Source: CAVUQH01 sp963774445
Lineage (GTDB): Bacteria; Myxococcota_A; Polyangia; Haliangiales; Haliangiaceae
NCBI GenBank assembly: GCA_963774445.1
Contig: CAVZFC010000035.1
Coordinates: 276,028-340,027, forward strand
Direction: 5' to 3'
Length of the DNA stretch: 64,000 bases
Within the stretch, counting starts at the first letter, position 1, and each line of letters opens with the position of its first letter. Position numbers and translations under genes: made by a program. A model generated the notes under the pieces. It was not told where the DNA came from and did not search any database. It was given only the letters and a program-made list of their open reading frames with translations. This document shows positions 62,803 to 64,000 of the stretch, piece by piece.

Positions 62803-62826
62803 CCCGGATCTGCGCTACGATCCGGG
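62803..62826. repeat. inverted repeat before the EGF/kelch gene
   Basis: CCCGGATC and GATCCGGG (eight-base arms) with an eight-base centre. The right arm overlaps the TACGAT hexamer (62816-62821) that lies eight bases before the ATG at 62830. It could be an operator over the promoter, or a weak terminator of the preceding gene. Confidence 0.5.
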
Positions 62827-62829
62827 ATC

Positions 62830-63984
62830 ATGCGGATGACTCGTATTCTTCCCGTGGCGGCGTTCGCGCTGCTCCTCGGTTGTGGTCAGGTCACGGCACA
62901 GAGCGACGGCGGCACCGACGGCAGCTCGTCGAGTGACGACGGCGGCGGCGGCGGCGGCGACGCCAGCCCCGTCTGCGGCGTGTGCGCGCCGCAGGCCTCT
63001 TGTGTCGGTACCACCTGCGAGTGCAACGCCGGCTGGGTCGGCGACGGAGAAAGCTGCACCGACCTGAACGAGTGCATTACCGGGCAGAACGACTGCCTGG
63101 CCGAGGCGATGTGCATCAACCTGCCGGGCAGCTTCAGCTGTAACTGTCCGGCGGGCGCGGTGGGGGACGGCCGCAGCTCATGCCAGAGCGGGCTGATCTA
63201 CTTCGCCAACGATGGCACCAACGGCGGCTACATGAAGTCGCTCGACCTGAACACGTTGAACTTCACGGACGAGGTCAGGAACGGCCAGTTCTCGGCCGGC
63301 TACTACTACCCCGGACTGTTCGCTGTCGGCGGCGGCCTCTTCTACTTCTCCAACGACGGCAAGCGCTACGACGGCAGCGCCTGGGCGACGGCAGCCTACC
63401 CGGCGGCACAGCAGCGCGGCGAATACGGCGGCGCCGTGATGAACGGCCGCATCTACGCCATCGGCGGGCGTGGGCCGCGCAAGGACGGGGCCTACTACGA
63501 CCCGGCGAGCAACAGCTGGACGCCGATCGCCGACTATCCGTGGCCCGTGGAGTGGCCGGCGGCGGGCGCCGTTGGCGGCAAGCTGTACGTCGTCGGCGGC
63601 CGGGCCGACGTTGGCGGCAACACCGTGACCAACAAGTTCGCCGTCTACGACCCGGCCAACAACACCTGGACCCCGCTGGCGGACGCGCCCTTCTCCGACG
63701 GGGCGCCCTATGGCGCGGTCGCCGGCAACAGCTTCTGGGCGCTGGCGCAGGGGGCGGTCTGGCGTTACACGCCGGGCGGGCAGTGGGCCAACAGCAGCAG
63801 CCTGCCAAGCGGCACCAACTTCAAGCCGGTCGTGGTCGACGACGTGCTCTACCTGGTCGGCGACAACGCCGCCGGCACCGCGGTGATCTTCATGAAGCAG
63901 AGCGCCGTAGCCCCCTGGGTGACCGTGGCGTCGCTCGACGGCTTCCAGATGGGCTTCTGGTCCCACGCCGGCCCGGCGAACTGA
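62830..63984 (+). CDS. lipoprotein with EGF-like domains and kelch repeats
   Basis: A 384-residue surface lipoprotein: MRMTRILPVAAFALLLGC with Cys18, then a Ser/Asp/Gly linker. Residues 49-77 form an EGF-like module (CGVCAPQASCVGTTCECNAGWVGDGESC), and 78-117 a second, calcium-binding type (DLNECITGQNDCLAEAMCINLPGSFSCNCPAGAVGDG). From about 125, kelch repeats form a beta-propeller (GGAVMNGRIYAIGGRGPRKDGAYYDPASNSWTPIADYP; GKLYVVGGRADVGG...FAVYDPANNTWTPLADAPF). Such animal-like adhesion modules are common in predatory Myxococcota and suggest cell-surface contact. No enzyme motif. It ends 16 bases before the window edge. A TACGAT hexamer lies eight bases before the ATG. Confidence 0.85.
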   Translation: MRMTRILPVAAFALLLGCGQVTAQSDGGTDGSSSSDDGGGGGGDASPVCGVCAPQASCVGTTCECNAGWVGDGESCTDLNECITGQNDCLAEAMCINLPGSFSCNCPAGAVGDGRSSCQSGLIYFANDGTNGGYMKSLDLNTLNFTDEVRNGQFSAGYYYPGLFAVGGGLFYFSNDGKRYDGSAWATAAYPAAQQRGEYGGAVMNGRIYAIGGRGPRKDGAYYDPASNSWTPIADYPWPVEWPAAGAVGGKLYVVGGRADVGGNTVTNKFAVYDPANNTWTPLADAPFSDGAPYGAVAGNSFWALAQGAVWRYTPGGQWANSSSLPSGTNFKPVVVDDVLYLVGDNAAGTAVIFMKQSAVAPWVTVASLDGFQMGFWSHAGPAN

Positions 63985-64000
63985 TCCGCAGCGGCTAGCC

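Overview
The window is GC-rich bacterial chromosome, densely coded and with mixed strands. It reads as Myxococcota (deltaproteobacterial lineage, Haliangiales/Kofleriaceae-like). The evidence is a long run of genes resembling the Myxococcus xanthus Glt/Agm adventurous-gliding locus, many TPR proteins and lipoproteins, EGF/kelch and Cys-rich lipoproteins, and FHA and FecR architectures. This placement is inferred from gene content only; no rRNA or tRNA was found.

Layout. 1-1151 (minus): start of an ATP synthase operon (atpZ-atpI-atpB, atpB cut by the window edge). 1294-5239 (minus): gyrA-hemL pair with a readable promoter. 5394-9204 (plus): three overlapping genes for a thioredoxin-fold DUF255 protein, an NAD-dependent epimerase and an alpha/beta hydrolase. 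9300-13509 (plus): a Cys-rich repeat lipoprotein, a frameshifted exported protein carrying a piece of the same repeat, an ECF sigma factor and a FecR/TPR membrane protein. REP-like palindromes lie inside the last gene and just after it. 13657-15910 (minus): REC-GAF-HD-GYP regulator and a coiled-coil lipoprotein. 16061-19058 (plus): coaX, an unknown gene and a membrane-anchored TlpA-type thioredoxin. 19062-21836 (minus): a Pro/Ala-rich TPR protein and an exported protein.

21950-26761 looks like an accessory and partly decaying block. It holds a chimeric remnant (5' acyl-CoA ligase joined to a 3' citrate-synthase-like tail), an orphan phage-type adenine methyltransferase, and a very long reading frame joining maleylacetate reductase, a serine hydrolase and a homogentisate-dioxygenase-like enzyme, with one frameshift. 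26778-30688: a zinc-binding small protein diverging from a coupled operon of a FAM20/HipA-like kinase, a HEAT-repeat membrane protein and an MFS transporter. 30722-33837: rimO and a second orphan DNA methyltransferase. 33749-35892 (minus): tetraheme cytochrome/phosphoesterase lipoprotein and an RlpA-like protein. 35977-39139: the classical rpsP-khpA-rimM-trmD-rplS-yraN operon behind a textbook sigma-70 promoter.

39977-62771 is the main system: exported TPR proteins, a GltD/AgmU-like protein, a GltE/AglT-like lipoprotein, a small exported protein, a GltG-like FHA/AgmX-tail membrane protein, a TPR lipoprotein and a 3954-residue TPR protein resembling GltI/AgmK. Together they would span cytoplasm, inner membrane, periplasm and outer membrane. 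The window ends with an EGF/kelch lipoprotein. Across the window, several genes have a TANNNT -10-like hexamer only 6-8 bases before the start codon, suggesting that leaderless transcription is common here.
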